The notes: generated by a model not told the origin, from the sequence alone. Positions 44,521 to 57,805 are shown, numbered from the stretch's first letter. The stretch: DNA of 64,000 bases from Bicyclus anynana (GCF_947172395.1 NC_069108.1:8877068-8941067), one strand, 5' to 3'. Made by a program: numbers and translations.

Positions 44521-44866
44521 ATGAAATTAATTTTATTTTGATTTTGGCTTCGGATCTCGAAGTTCTGTGTTTTCTTTGTCTAAGATTTTTTTCTCGGCAG
44601 CTCACAAGTACCTACGTACTTTACAATTTCCTCGTGTTAAAGTTTTCAATGTCTACGCGCGTCAACAAAATGTGGGTACTCAATAATATTTGCATTGATA
44701 TCGATTAAAAACATTTGCACAGCTGTTCATATGTTATCCAAAAAAAAAATATTATCCATACTAATATTATAAATGAAAAAGTATGATTGTCTGTTTTTCC
44801 CAGCTGCACTTCTGAACCGATTTGTATTTTGATTATGAACCGATTTGAAAGTCCGCTTTTTTTTAT

Positions 44867-45078
44867 TCTTTACAAATTAGCCCTTGACTACAATCTCACC
44901 TGATGGTAAGTGATGATGCACTCTAAGATGAAAGCGGGCTAACTTGTTAGGAGGAGTAAGGAAATCCACACCCCTTTTCGGTTTCTACACGACATCGTAC
45001 CGGAACGCTAAATCGCTTGGCGGTACGTCTTTGTCGGTAGGGTGGTAACTAGCCACGGCCGAAGCCTCCCACCAGCCA
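44867..45078 (-). repeat. SINE family A
   Basis: The inverse body from TTTACAAATTAGCCCTTGAC to CGAAGCCTCCCACCAGCC; the tRNA-like head is missing. Confidence 0.85.
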
Positions 45079-45344
45079 AAAACCACCGCTAATACTGTTC
45101 AGGCTGACTGTTTTGATTATTTTGATGAGAAGTATATAAAGGACCTTGGAGAAGAACATTGACAATTTTTTTTTCCCTGAAAAAACCATGGTCCTCGCCG
45201 TATTTGTAACTATATTTTATTCCCGTATTCTCATGAGAACGGGAACTACCTATATTTATGAAAAATGGTCCATAAGTAATGAGTTAAATAAAGAAAACAT
45301 TATGATTCAAGAATATTTTAACAGGGAGGTGGGTCTAATATGTC

Positions 45345-45575
45345 TTCTTCTTTATGATGAAAGTGATAGTTCAGGATATGACTTCTGCCTCCGATTCCGG
45401 AGGGCGTAGGTTCGAATACTGTTCGGAGCATGCACTTCCAACTTTGTAATTATGTGCATTATTGTGAAGTCTGCCAATCCAGACTTCACACACGTTTAGG
45501 CCAGCATGGTGGACAACCTAACCCCTTTCATTCTGAGAGGAGACTCGTGCTCAGCAGTGAGCCTAATAATGATGA
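45345..45575 (+). repeat. SINE family B, degenerate
   Basis: GATATGACTTCTGCCTCCGA, a B-box region GGTTCGAATACTG, then a rearranged middle and TCATTCTGAGAGGAGACTCG. Confidence 0.7.
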
Positions 45576-45999
45576 TAGGATGAAAGGCCTGACCCTGTAG
45601 GTGTAGGTTGTTAAAATCAGCTGATAAAAACAGACAAAGCCGCGGCTGGACACTAGCATATACCTGTTATCAGCAAGGCAGTATGAAGTAGGTATAATAT
45701 GTGTTGATTCAACAGTTCTCGTATCTAAGTTCGTGTGACGCATATTTGTACATTTTGTTATGTTTCAATATTAATACAACTAAACAGGGTTGCTACAATA
45801 GGGGAGGGGGGGTTTGAAAAATAGGAGGAGCTTCTCAATTCGAGTCTATGTTTTAATGTTTTTTTTTGTATGTATGCTACTCGATTATTCGAAGATCAAC
45901 TACCCTATTTTTAACCTCTCACCCCCTTCTTATTACATTCTAATTTCTAATGGTGAATGAATTTTTACAAAGTCAACTTTATCTCTTTCGTCATTATCA

Positions 46000-46297
46000 A
46001 CCCATATACGGCTCACTGCTGAGCTCGAGTCTCCTCTCAGAATAAGAGCGGTTAGGCCAATAGTTCACCACGCTGGCCCAATGCGGATTGGCAGACTTCA
46101 CACACGCAGAGAATTAAGAAATTCTCTGGTATGCAGGTTTCCTCACGATGTTTTCCTTCACCGTTTGAGACACGTGCTGTTTAATTTGTTAAAATGCACA
46201 CAACTGAAAAGTTGGAGGTGAATGCCCTGGTCTGGATTCGAACCTACACCCTCCGAAATCGGAGGCAGAGGTCATATCCACTGGGCTATCACGGTTT
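46000..46297 (-). repeat. SINE family B, full length
   Basis: The inverse family from TTATCAACCCATATACGGCT to CACTGGGCTATCACGG. Confidence 0.88.
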
Positions 46298-47571
46298 ATT
46301 ATGTAAGTATATTTTATCTTTTTATGTAAGTATATTTCTGGCCGACTTCCAAAAAGGAGGAGGTTTTATGTTCGGCTGTATGTATGACTTTTCATGTATG
46401 TCTATTGTCCAGCGATAATTTCGTCATTTGTAGGCCAATTTTGAAAATTCTTTTCTTCTTTGGGGATAGGGGAAAGGGAGCTTGTCTCGCGCGGGACACT
46501 TAATTTTGATTTGATTTAAAGATAGGGACAGATCGTCAAAATCAGGATATCTGGCAACGCTGTGTGCACGTGAGATTGTAGACAAAAAAAAATACATTTT
46601 TCTTGCCTAGAGGTCTTTCATAGTTTGCGAACATACTTTGTAGACCCCCTAATACCCGCGGTGCCCCCTACAGTCAATACATAATTTTAGTACAGAAGTG
46701 CCAACCCTAGATCTTGTTTTGGTCGTATACGACGCAGCGATTAACTTTTATTTCGATAGTAATTCATATCCTGTTTTTTTCATCTTTGTTATTTATTAAT
46801 GCGTCTAATTTTTTAAACCGCCTAAAAAAAGGAGGAGGTTTTCGACGCGTATGTTTTTTTTTGTTTTTTTTTTTACCGAAAAACTTCGTAATTTCTTTAC
46901 CAATTTAAAAAAATCTTTTTTTATTCCATTTAATTTTCATGAAAATCATTTCGGTTCAGTAGTTATATGTTAAAATGAAAATAACGAAATTTCCCGTACG
47001 GGCAGTACAGTAAGGGCCAATTCGACTACAAAATCACAAAAATAAACTAAAAAGCGAAAAATAACAACGTATGTGCTACCTTCTGATCACTTTGAAGGCG
47101 GTGCCAACACAGTGATGTATTAACTAAAGCCGATTAAATCATTATCTTTTAGGATTCAAAGACAGTTCTATACCATGGTTGTTTCAAAAACAGCTAAAAA
47201 TAATACGTCACTAGCTTTGCACCGCCTAACAAAGTTTCCTTAGTTAGTAACTAAATAGGTAAGTAAGTAGGTATATTTTCAAAAAAGTGAATACATAAAA
47301 AAATAATTTTTAAATATTTTATTGACAAACTGACGGCTATGACGGCTAGTACGTTTATTAGTTTTTTCATTACCTATGTATTCTTGATAATGAGTAATTA
47401 AGTATTAAAAATAGTAGGTAGAATTATTTTAGTTAGTAGAATAACAGCAGTTGATGTGTTTACGAAATCTGTAAATCAATTGAGTTGAGTTACAAGTCGC
47501 GAGGCACAAGCAAAGCTCGTCCGAGAGAAAGGCGACGTTGCCGCTCCGCGCGACGCTCCTACAGCTAGGGT

Positions 47572-48824
47572 TGCCACGTTTACTGGAACCGACTTTAGTG
47601 AAGTAGGCTATCAATTTTCTTCTTATGTATTGTAATATTTTCCGAATTGGATACTTAGTTAGTCTATACCGGCTTATATGCGAGCCAAATTTCAACTTTG
47701 TTTTTTTTTTATTATTTTTTATTATTTTAGACAAACGTTTGCGACAGCTCTACTGCTACACCTGTCGCCTTAACGTCACTTTCGCGACTTTCGACAACTA
47801 TATTATTATTATTATTATTTTGATTCTTTTCAAGTTAGCCCTTGACTACAATCTCACCTGATGGTAAGTGATGATGCAGCCTAGGATGGAAGCGGGCTAA
47901 CTTGTTAGAATGAGAATGAAAATCCACACTCCTTTCAGTTTCTACACGACATCGTACCGGAATGCTAAATCGCTTGGCGGTACGTCTTTACCGGTAGAGT
48001 GGTAACTAGCCACGACTGAAGCCTCCCACCAGCCAGACCTGGACCAATTAAGAAAATCTCAATCTGCCCAGCTGGGCCTCAAACCCAGGAACACCGTTTT
48101 GTAAATCCACCGCGCATACCATTGCGCCAAGGAGGTTCAATTAATTTTTTTAAATTATGTAGCTTCCTGTATAAAAGCAAAAGATCACTATCACGTACTA
48201 GTAATATCCAAAACAGCTTGACGTAGAAAGAAAGATTAAATTTGCTAGAGAGGTAGATTTTAGTTATTATACAGGTACGTCCGCCAAGGACAGATTTTGC
48301 GACAGCGCCGGAATAAGGAGGTCTAAACGCGGACCTACTACATACTTACTAGCGTCCACGTCTCCTTCCTCTGTTATATCTCATTAGATTACCTGATAAT
48401 ATAGTCTAACATAAGGAACATTGCCAGTTTTATCTATATTATTGCATTAATTTATAGAAAAAAAAAGAGATATGGAATTAATTTTACAGAATTAAACATT
48501 TGAATTACGTATAAAGACGTTATTCAATCTTATAAGAGAAATTCGTTTGGATTTTAGTGAAGTGACAAGATGTCTGACCACGCGCGCTTGTATATTTAAA
48601 AAAAATTCTGCCGATGCATGAGAGAAAGGGAAATCAGACAGAGTGGGGCCGTTACGCGTTACGTTACGATGAAGTTATTACTTCAATTAGTTCAGGTTCG
48701 CTTCGTAAAAAAGTGTTCCTTTAATTTTACTCACCAACGCGTTGCCTACGTACGCCGGTAGTTAAAGGGTAGAATTGATAACCTATTTTTTTCTTTATAC
48801 CAAAAGGGTAAGGGTGGCAACCCT
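47572..48824. mobile_element. Inverted-repeat DNA element with nested SINE
   Basis: The left AGGGTTGCCACGTTTACTGG and right AAGGGTGGCAACCCT termini are inverted. Subterminal TAGGCTATCAATTTTC and GAATTGATAACCTA also pair. A full SINE A lies inside at 47829-48135. The target duplication is uncertain because the flanks share AGCT. Confidence 0.55.
47829..48135 (-). repeat. SINE family A, full length
   Basis: The inverse family including the head (CCACCGCGCATACCATTGCG, CCAAGGAGG). Confidence 0.88.
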
Positions 48825-49611
48825 AGCTACTACTGTGTTATGGTGTTTTGCTCGTTTTTTTTACTGGCCGTTTTCGATAACCTATCTGTGAACTGTAGAT
48901 TGGTTGCTTAGCAACGATTTATTCATCATTTAAAGACGACATAGGGTAGTACTAGTGACTACTGCCTTACGTGTAGTGGTCACTGTATAACACAAATGTA
49001 GGTACCTATATTGTCTTTCTTGATGAGTACTGTTTACCAACACACAAATTAAAAATGAGGGTCAAAATCAAATCAACTTCTTAAATTAATGAAAATAAAT
49101 TTGATGAGTAAGCTTAGAACAATTAGATATGGTTAATATATTTTATATAACATTCTATAATAGGTAAGTTATGAATTGACATGTGTTTTTTACCTTCATT
49201 TCTAATTTCTTTGTCGGTAAACAGTACTCAAGAAAGGCTTTAGTATAAGTATTAGGTGTAATCCTACCTACTGGAGATGTCTCGTCTGCAGAATTATGTT
49301 ATTATCTTAGGTTAGGTTAGTAGATTATTATATTTATACGGACCTACTTATCTACTTTTGAGGCCTTTATTGATAATCTCCTAAATTGGGGCTATAGAAA
49401 CGTTCGCCCTTTGGTAAGGGTCACATATCCGCATCATAAGTATCAGTGAGATAGTACTTACTTATAAAATCTTTGATTCTTAAGTCGCGTACTTTAATAT
49501 AAAGTAACAGAAGTGCATTTACTGATTCGCATTGTACAAATCTATCGTATAATGAAAAATTCGTTTAATGCGATACGTCCGATACTTATGGTGCTGATAT
49601 ACCAACGATAT

Positions 49612-49938
49612 TTTATAATACATCGTTGCCTCCAACGACATTTTACTAGACTAGAGATTGTCCACTAGCGCATCAAAACTGAGGCGGACAATTACATGTG
49701 CATAATTGTCTTAATTCCATTTAGTCGCTTTTTAAACAACGAAGTTATTTAGACAAATAATACCTAACTATTGTCTACAATGTCAAGCTGTGTGTTCGGG
49801 ATGTAAAAACTATATAAATATACTTATAGTGTAAGTAAACACAAGATTGTGCATCTATGCGCTCAGTAACTAAATTGGGATCAATTTTTGTGGTGATTTT
49901 GTAGGCACGTAACATATCAATAGTATAAAATATTGTTG
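49612..49938. mobile_element. MITE family H copy
   Basis: CCAACGATATTTTATAATAC on the left and AGTATAAAATATTGTTGG on the right. A second left-end-like CCAACGACATTTTACTAG follows within 30 bp, suggesting a terminal rearrangement. Confidence 0.7.
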
Positions 49939-50390
49939 GTTGCCTCCCTTCTATGAATTCAAACATTTGTTGAAAAAAAAAAGTCAAATAAGTACTCATT
50001 TTAACAGGTGACAATCCAACATAATTTAATATTCAGAGAATCCCAGACAAACATAAAAGAGGCCATATTGAAAAGGATCTACCCGATCCAGGTAAACCTG
50101 TATCCATTTATAGAATTGATCAATATTGGACGCACTCCGCTGGCGTGCGACGTTGCCGCTCCGTCGACACAAACATGGCGTGGGGTAGGTTGTTGAGTTG
50201 TTGCATAGAGGAGTTAATTTACAGAGCGCTGGACAAAATCACAATAACGCCGTTTTGAAGTAAAACTTCTGTATGCACGTTACGAGAAGAAGAGTTAGAA
50301 TAAGAGAAGTAATAAGCTACGAAACTACTGCACCGATTTTAACTTTACTTCTACCACTAGAAAGCTAGATCATCAGCGATTAATTAAGGC

Positions 50391-50692
50391 CTCAGAACAA
50401 TTATAGAAGGACCTGTATCGCACTCATAGTCACGAACAAAATTGTCTGTCATTTTCTGAAGAAAACGAGCTTAGATTTATATCTTCTACTAAACTAGTAG
50501 TTTCTGCCCGATTTTTACACAATTCAATTACACAAAAAGGTATTTTTACGGAGCTCTTTAACCGACGAACACGATTACAACTATTTAACATCGATTCTAT
50601 AGAGACAGTTTTTATAATTAGATCGTTGATCACATACTTTGATAGAAAAGTAACGTTTAGCGAGGCAGGTCCTATACAATAATTTGTCTGAG
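50391..50692. mobile_element. MITE family J copy
   Basis: CTCAGAACAATTATAGAAGG and ACAATAATTTGTCTGAG ends. TAAGGC abuts both sides, a degraded target duplication. The interior matches 59405-59857 almost base for base. Confidence 0.82.
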
Positions 50693-51669
50693 TAAGGCTA
50701 TATTTTATCCCTGTACTCCCATGAGAAGAATTATTATTATTAGGTTAAATTAAGTAAATTTAATATTTTTTTTAGGTACCTAGATTTTAAAAGTTAATTA
50801 GGTTCAATTAAGTTCTTAGTAAAACTATGAAGTACTTACAAAGTACCCTAGAAATCTACTTGCGAGTATGTTATGGCTAAGAATCATTCAATTTTAATTA
50901 ATCTTTATTATTACACTAAAATTAATAATAGCAATATTCTATTTATTCGTATAAATTAATTGATTTAGATCATCGTAATCTGTATTCTGTATAAAGATTA
51001 AAACTGTTTTAATCCGATTGGAATTTGTAGCAATATAGCAGACGTATGCATATTTCTATTATTCTTATATTTTATTACCGAATAGAATTGATGTGAATTA
51101 AATTAAATTTAGTTCTTGAATTTTACGGTACAAGTTATACCGGTGTACCAACCACACTATTACAGCTCCCCTTTTTTAACAATAAGAGTCATGCTTTTGT
51201 TAACATAACAAATAATAATGAAGGGGACGTTTTATAAGTAGGTTCAATTTTTAGTCCCCCTAAAATGAAATTGGATGTAATGTAAAGTTCACTCCATTTA
51301 CGACTTATTGTAACTTATATTTAAAGCGGTTTGGCTTCATTTAGTTCAAAGAAGCCGACTAACAGTTTTTGAAAATTCATTTTTTTCTAATTCGAATAAG
51401 GTCGCGTAAAATTCTGTATTTTCTCAGATCTAATATTTATGACAATAGTAGTTATTTAGCAGTCTTTACATAATTTGCTTGTGAAAGGGGTATCATAATC
51501 CATAAAGTAATTGATAGTCCCGAAGATTGTCAGAAAAGCAGCGAACGGATTGACAGATTTCAAGCTACTGCTCTTTCATCAACCCAATTAAATTTTTGGT
51601 GATTTTATTCAAAGTACAGACAATCGATTATACTGTACTTTAATCAATTACTTTTTCTATACATTATTA

Positions 51670-51770
51670 CTAGCAGACGCCACCCGGTTTTACCAGCGAG
51701 GTTCCCGTTCCCGTAGGAATATGGGGATAAAGTATAGCACTAGGGGGTAGTGTAGCTTCCCAACAGTGTA
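51670..51770 (+). repeat. RTE-like LINE 3' fragment
   Basis: CAGACGCCACCCGGTTTTAC and GGTTCCCGTTCCCGTAGGAA. Confidence 0.55.
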
Positions 51771-52673
51771 AGAATTGCAAATTGGTTCTGTTTTGTTAAT
51801 TATATTTTAAAGGAAGGACCACAAACTATGAAAACGTCATAAGTATGTCTCCAAATATTTTTTTTATAGATTCATCCCTATAATGTAGGTATATATTACT
51901 AAATATATATCTTGGAAATAGAACCTATATCATTAACATTAAGGCTTACATTTGCAAAAATCCTTACTTACAATTTCTACATCACAAACGGAATTCGTAT
52001 GCAATTTGTAAATTATGCTGGTAGTTTTAATTGTAAGTTTATATCAGTCAGTGAGTTTAGTGTTTTTTTATTAAACATATTTTTGTCCACGTTTTCTGTA
52101 CCTTTGCACAGCAGTGCGACGGCCCTGTTGTTTACGAAAGTGTTACCTTTCAAGCTGAAATCAACCTTATTGCTTTGCAACAATGTACAAATTCAAATAA
52201 CCGTCCTTCCACTAAAAACCTTTAGTATGCAATAGGAACGTAAACAATGGCTAAATGCATGCGATTTTAGTTCTTATTTCATACACATACAGGTAAAAGT
52301 CGTTTGCACTTCGTTTATGACGTAGTTGGTTATGGCGTGATGTTCCTGAATAGTCACGTATGAACAGTATAACCCTGATAAAATGTGTTGACGAATGTAT
52401 GTTCTAGAAACAATGTGTTTTGTGGTTGCTCTCGGATTTGTTAGTGTAATAATCTTGAAATAAACAATACATTTAATAGGTCATCCATTTTTCTTTTGTT
52501 TTTGTTATTTTATCACTAAAAATGTGTTTACATACAGAAAGATTATGAAAAGAATGTACTTATGCTTGCTTTAGGTATGTAGACGTAATAATAATAAAAA
52601 CAAGGTTAAACAGATCGATCCTAAAAGGATAACCTTGGAGAACCTTAACCTTAAACTTAGTAGGTATATTCCC
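51771..52673. other. Gene-free intronic stretch
   Basis: No supported gene. A 107-codon plus-strand open frame (51912-52235) has no recognisable domain and no conserved partner in the window. Confidence 0.4.
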
Positions 52674-52975
52674 AGGCCCATATTCAGCTCGCTGCTGAGC
52701 TCGAGTCTCCTCTCAGAATGAGAGGGGTTAGACCAAAAGTCCACCACGCTGGCCCGATGCGGATTAGCAGACTTCACACTCGTAGAGAATTAAGAAAATT
52801 CTCTGGTATGCAGGTTTCCTCACGATGTTTTTCCTTCACCGTTTCCAGACATGTGATTTTCAATTTCTTAAAATGCACACAACTGAAAAGTTGGAGGTGC
52901 ATGCCCCGGTCCGGATTCGAACTCAAACCCTACGGAATCGGAGGCAGAGGTCATATCCACTGGGCTATCACGGCT
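52674..52975 (-). repeat. SINE family B, full length
   Basis: The inverse family from CCCATATTCAGCTCGCTGCT to CACTGGGCTATCACGGCT. Confidence 0.88.
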
Positions 52976-53579
52976 CTTTTAAAAAAAAGTCTTCGCGGCT
53001 CTTTTTAAAACTACTCGACCAAATTAAAAAATAGAAAGCTACATTATTACCGAGTAACATAAATATTTTTCCCGATATTCCCACGGGAACGGGAACTTAG
53101 TATGTGGATGAAATCGCGGAGCGTCTGCTAGTAATCTAACCTAATATACAAAGAGGAAAGATTTTTTGTTTGTCTGCATTGAATAAGCTCTGAAAATACT
53201 GAATCGATTTGAAAAATTCTATACATATTTTATCCCCGCATTCCTACGGGAACAGGAACTACGCGGGTGAAGCCGCGTGGCGTGTGGCTATAACATTACA
53301 AACAAGAAACATTTGATTAGTTGTTTGCGTGTTTTGCGTGGCTCTAAACAAACACACAAACAGGCAGATTTAAAAAATTCTTTCACCATGAGTATTCTAC
53401 ATTAATCCTGATGATTCAAAGTAGTTCAAATACAGCACAACCCCAATGATGTTAAACACTGTTAGATGTGTTACTAGGTTATGAAAAATGAGGCGCTCAA
53501 AAGAGGAAAGGAGGTCCAAAATTGTATGGAGCCCAGGATCAGTCATTGTACCCTGGCGGAAATAAAAGAAAATATTTTT

Positions 53580-54150
53580 TTTTATACAAATCTACAAATT
53601 TACTTTAATTCTATCGAAACAATATTCATTCTCTCCCAAGAAATGCAACACTATTAATGGCGGATTGATGACGTTTTCAATGCAGTAGTCGATTTGACGT
53701 TTGCTGTCAATAGGGATGATGACAGTTTTTTAAATTGTATATTAATTAAGAGTATTGCTATTAGTAAAGCAACTTTGTAAAACGAACAGGGTATTTGCGA
53801 TCATTACTTTCGGAGCTACAGGGATTTGAAGGGTCAGATTTGCGGCACTGCCGCGGATCCCTGAAAAACGCCCCATACAAAATGGCACGAACTAATGACG
53901 TCGTAGGCAATGTAGTGATCGTTAGATTTGTATGTGCGTTCAAACAAAATTACTAATATCTCTGTCATCATCCCCATTGTCATGTCATAGTTGCTTTAAG
54001 GGCGCCATCTTGATTTATCTCAAAAACTTTGGTTTTAATTTTATTTATTTCTGTATAAGTAATTAGATTTATTCACTTATTTAGATTTTAATAAAATCCT
54101 TGTATTTTTTAAATTTTAATGATACAAAAGTGGACCTGAAGTGGAGCATC
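53580..54150 (-). repeat. Unclassified repeat carrying MITE I (filled site)
   Basis: The inverted counterpart of 42100-42420, split at 53711/53976 by MITE family I. The flanks GTTTGCTGTCAAT and ATTGTCATGTCATAG together equal the uninterrupted copy. Confidence 0.82.
53712..53975. mobile_element. MITE family I, internally deleted (264 bp)
   Basis: The ends are AGGGATGATGAC and GTCATCATCCCC, flanked by AT (53710-53711 and 53976-53977). It lacks the right-hand half present in the 451-483 bp copies, the body passing straight from ACTAATATCTCT to the right terminus. Confidence 0.88.
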
Positions 54151-54174
54151 TCATCTCAATGTTAGTTGTGGTCA

Positions 54175-54325
54175 ATAAATATTGTCTACAATGTCGAGTT
54201 GTGTGTTCAGGGTGTTAAAAAACTATAAATAAATAATGGCTCAGTTATGTAGCCTTATCATTCGGATCACTTCTTGCGGTGATTTTGTAGGGACGTAACC
54301 GATCTATTGTATAAAATTATCACTG
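54175..54325. repeat. MITE family H right-half fragment
   Basis: TTCGGATCACTTCTTGCGGT, GATTTTGTAGGGACGTAACC and CTATTGTATAAAATTATCAC; the left half is missing. Confidence 0.65.
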
Positions 54326-54855
54326 CCCAACCCAGTAGATATATTATAGCCTGCCTATTCAGGATTATGCAGTGTGGGATGTACCTACATACTTGTAATT
54401 AAAATACGTGTAATAAGTCATACTAAATGTGCACTCTATACCAACAAATTAAATAAGCGCGTGTCGGGCCACGCGCAGTGTAGGGTTCCGTAGATTAAGT
54501 TAGCACTTTAATCCGTAATGTAATACACAAAGATACCGATAACTACCGATAACCACACCGCGGGATAGACGATGAAAAATTTATCCTCACATTGCATGTG
54601 TAATGAAATTTTTTGGAACCTCAATTTTTTTTTTTAATTATCTTTTAAATACTATATAGACGTAATTAATATGCATATCAAAAATTTTAGCTTTCTATTT
54701 TTAACAAACTCTGAGTTATCTTACTGACAACTTTATCTTTTTAATTAACAATGGAATTAGTAGGTATGCAATTTCCAATTACGTTATTTAAGTTGGTCGA
54801 CTATAATTCTTTATTATAGCAATTGCTACTTAGCTGTTATAGTTTTCCTTGTAAT

Positions 54856-55338
54856 AGGGATGATGACAGATTTTTAAATTGTATATAAATTAAGAGTACG
54901 CTAATAGTAAAGCAATTTTGTAAAAGCATTACTTTCGGAGCTACAGGGATTTAAAGGGTCAGATTTGCGGCGCTGCCGCGGGTCCCTGAAAAACGCCCCA
55001 TACAAAATGGTACGAACTTATGACGTCGTAGGCAATTAATGATCGTTAAATTTGTATGGGCGTTTAAACAAAATTACTAATATCTTTGTTATTTCTGCGT
55101 CTATATTTATAGTTCATTTATTAAAAAATGTCACATTTAATGTAAGGAAGCTAAGACTGCATGAATTTTCATCTAATTACGATAAAATATTTTTAGTAGA
55201 TTTTGAAATTTTATAATCTTGTTTATTTTGCAAATATCCAGTCAGTCTTTGCTTTTTTTGTATAAATTAGTTAACATTGACCTTATTTACCCGAATGTAT
55301 CATACAAATCAATATATTCAAACCTAGTCATCATCCCC
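54856..55338. mobile_element. MITE family I, 483-bp copy
   Basis: AGGGATGATGAC and GTCATCATCCCC ends with AT on both flanks (54854-54855 and 55339-55340). Confidence 0.88.
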
Positions 55339-55624
55339 ATTTTATATATCCTACTCTTGAGAATTTTTTCTCGTATACATAAACAGATGTTTATGTGCCG
55401 ATAGAGAGACACTTGACTCGTAAGTCGTAACATTAATTAGCTCTTATAAGCTTTATCTATCTATATCTATACCTATAATAAAACTGGTCGAATTCTATAC
55501 ATTTATTCGCAATTTGAGATTTTACTTATACCATTTGTAACAACATACCTTGCCTTCCTTTATGCCACGCTAGAGGCATAAAGGAAGCCAGCGCCATCTA
55601 GAATTATACTTAAGCTAATAATAA

Positions 55625-55970
55625 TAAACTTTTTTTGTCTGTCTGTTTTCGTGTTTTGTTTTGTTATTCGGGCATCACGCTGAAAGTACTGAATGAATTC
55701 AAATGAAACTTGGCACGGTTTAAGACCTTAATACGGAGAAGGTTGATAATTTCTATTGCGAAAATAAAATGAGAAGGGGGTGAAATAGGGGTTGAAAGTT
55801 TGTATGGAAAGTCCTTCATTTTTAGAGTTAGAGTAAAAAAAATACGAAATATAGTGTAATTTTTAAAAAAATATAAAAATTTATTAAATTCAACCCATAA
55901 AGTGGTGAAATAGGGCTTGAAAGTTTACATTGATTTCCACGCGGACGAAGTCGCGAGCGTCCGCTAGTAT
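55625..55970 (-). repeat. RTE-like LINE 3' end
   Basis: TTTTTGTCTGTCTGTTTTCG through GAAACTTGGCACGGTTTAAG to CGCGGACGAAGTCGCGAGCG TCCGCTAGT. Confidence 0.6.
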
Positions 55971-56420
55971 TTTATAAAGGGATCCCTAAATCAAAAAATA
56001 TAGATAGAAAACTAAATTTACTTTTAAGAAAATTTTTAGCTTGTATTTGTTAGATTGCCAAAAAGCAGACTGTGGCAATTATTAATTATTAATTAATAAT
56101 AAACAATTAATTCTATATATTTTTTTTTTCCTTTTTTAAACTTTTCTTTTCTTTTGTGTTTGCTAGCTTTTAAGATTAAATTTTTTGTTCTTCTGAGATT
56201 ACACTACTGTATTTTTAAACTGTATTTTGTTTTATTTTATTAGTTATATAATTATTTTATGTGTTCTGTTCTTCCTTCCTCAGGGTCTGACAGAATACCA
56301 GCGTTGTGGGTACTGATGTACTCACAACAAATTTTAGCTGAGTCAGGTCCATTTTTTTGGCACAACATATTTTCTATTAGTTTTAAGTTATTATTACGAT
56401 GTAAATGTATTAGTTTTAAG

Positions 56421-56909
56421 CAGGGTTCCCAACTTAGGGGTTTTCCCCCCAGATTTTGGGGGTAAATAAGTAAGATGGGATTTTTATAAGGGATGGGGAC
56501 AGAAATTTTTAGGGGTATTTTCAGGGATTTTTTGTCTCTTTAATATTTTTAAATTGATGATAATTTTAATATTTCTTTAAAATAGCGACTTACCGACCTA
56601 GCGACCTAGAGACTTATAACGACAAATAATACATTATTCTACAACCACTAAGGCAACTAGCGGCAATTTTCATCCAATAAAAAAATTGTTAAATTTATTC
56701 AATGTCAACATGTATGATTTCAAAACATCTAAATCTTCAGATCAATATTGTCTGTATTAAATATAGACTTTTGAAACATATTGCAGCATATTATTTCTAA
56801 ATTATTATGAATTTATATTTTTTAGGGGGACAACTCAATAATTAAGGCGATTTTAGGGGTTTTTGACAAAAACTTTAGGGATAAATATTTTCAAGAGTTG
56901 GTAACACTG
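56421..56909. mobile_element. hAT-type element family K, 489 bp, 8-bp TSD
   Basis: CAGGGTTCCCAACTT and GAGTTGGTAACACTG are the inverted ends. GTTTTAAG is duplicated exactly at 56413-56420 and 56910-56917. The interior has no ORF. Related copies are at 18931-19629 and 63935-64000. Confidence 0.88.
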
Positions 56910-57229
56910 GTTTTAAGTTATTATGTAGTTATGTGTTGTGTTAACAAATAAATGTTTTTTTCTATTCTTTTTTAAAACCCCTCATAATTTCAAAAACCTA
57001 TCCAACGACATCCAATATGAAACGAGTAAAAAAAGTTCAACACCACTTTACACGTAAACCTAACCGAAAAAATAATTTTCTACATTTTATTTGGCGATTT
57101 TTTTTACTTTTTTCATGTACATACGTCTGCTACTTTACAGCTTTCTAGAAAATAAGCTTTAATAAACGTCACTTTTTACTTGAGAGGTTGTAAATGTTAT
57201 TTAAACGGGTACATACCACGATAAAACGA

Positions 57230-57690
57230 CGAGATTTTTATTGTCGATATTTCGACCCAGTTGCATGGATCGTGGTCACGACGGGACTGAAGTTGCGAGA
57301 TGAGAAGTGAAGTCAGCTGTTAGGGGCAAAATCGATCTACCCTCTTTCTTGTTCTTTTTCTTTTTTCAACGACCTCGCGTTTTTGGCTGTTTAGGCAAAC
57401 CACACTCACGACATCGCTTTTGTTATTATGCGTGTCGCGGCGCCCTCTTGGTTTGCACAATTCTACCACCGGGTTCCACTCGCTGGCTAGTTTGAAACCA
57501 TCTTCCCGATTGAAATTTTTGTATTTTCGAATTTCAATGGCTTCTCGAACTACTCGGGGTATATAGTGGCGGTCCGTGGAAATAATGTGTGGATTATGGA
57601 TCTCAATCCAATGTTTAGTTCCCGGTTGTAGAATGTGATCAGCTATCGCAGACCCGTTTAAATAACATTCATAATGAACAACCACGAAAT
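57230..57690 (-). mobile_element. Penelope-like element 3' fragment (GIY-YIG region)
   Basis: The minus-strand frame 57685-57320 reads SAIADHILQPGTKHWIEIHN, then HYIPRVVREAIEIRKYKNFN and REDGFKLASEWNPV. This is the characteristic end of the GIY-YIG endonuclease region of Penelope-like retroelements. The 3' end carries GTGACCACGATCCATGCAAC and TGGGTCGAAATATCGACAAT, a tail I associate with insect Penelope-like elements. The copy is 5' truncated. Confidence 0.8.
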
Positions 57691-57805
57691 AAGTTTAAAA
57701 TCATGAGAGGTTGTACTTTTAAAAATAAGTGATTAACGTGTTATGTGTATGGCAGGATGTTTGCCGGGTCAACTAGGTAGTTTTTTTTTTATGTATTTAT
57801 ACATT

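Noticed and set aside
45146..45409. 87-codon plus-strand open frame
   Set aside because: Its end runs into a SINE B and the rest shows LINE-tail phrases; there is no domain.
49775..50014. 79-codon minus-strand open frame
   Set aside because: It overlaps the end of MITE family H, whose other copies do not keep the frame.
51912..52235. 107-codon plus-strand open frame
   Set aside because: No domain, no splice partners and no conserved copy; it lies in a transposon-rich intron.
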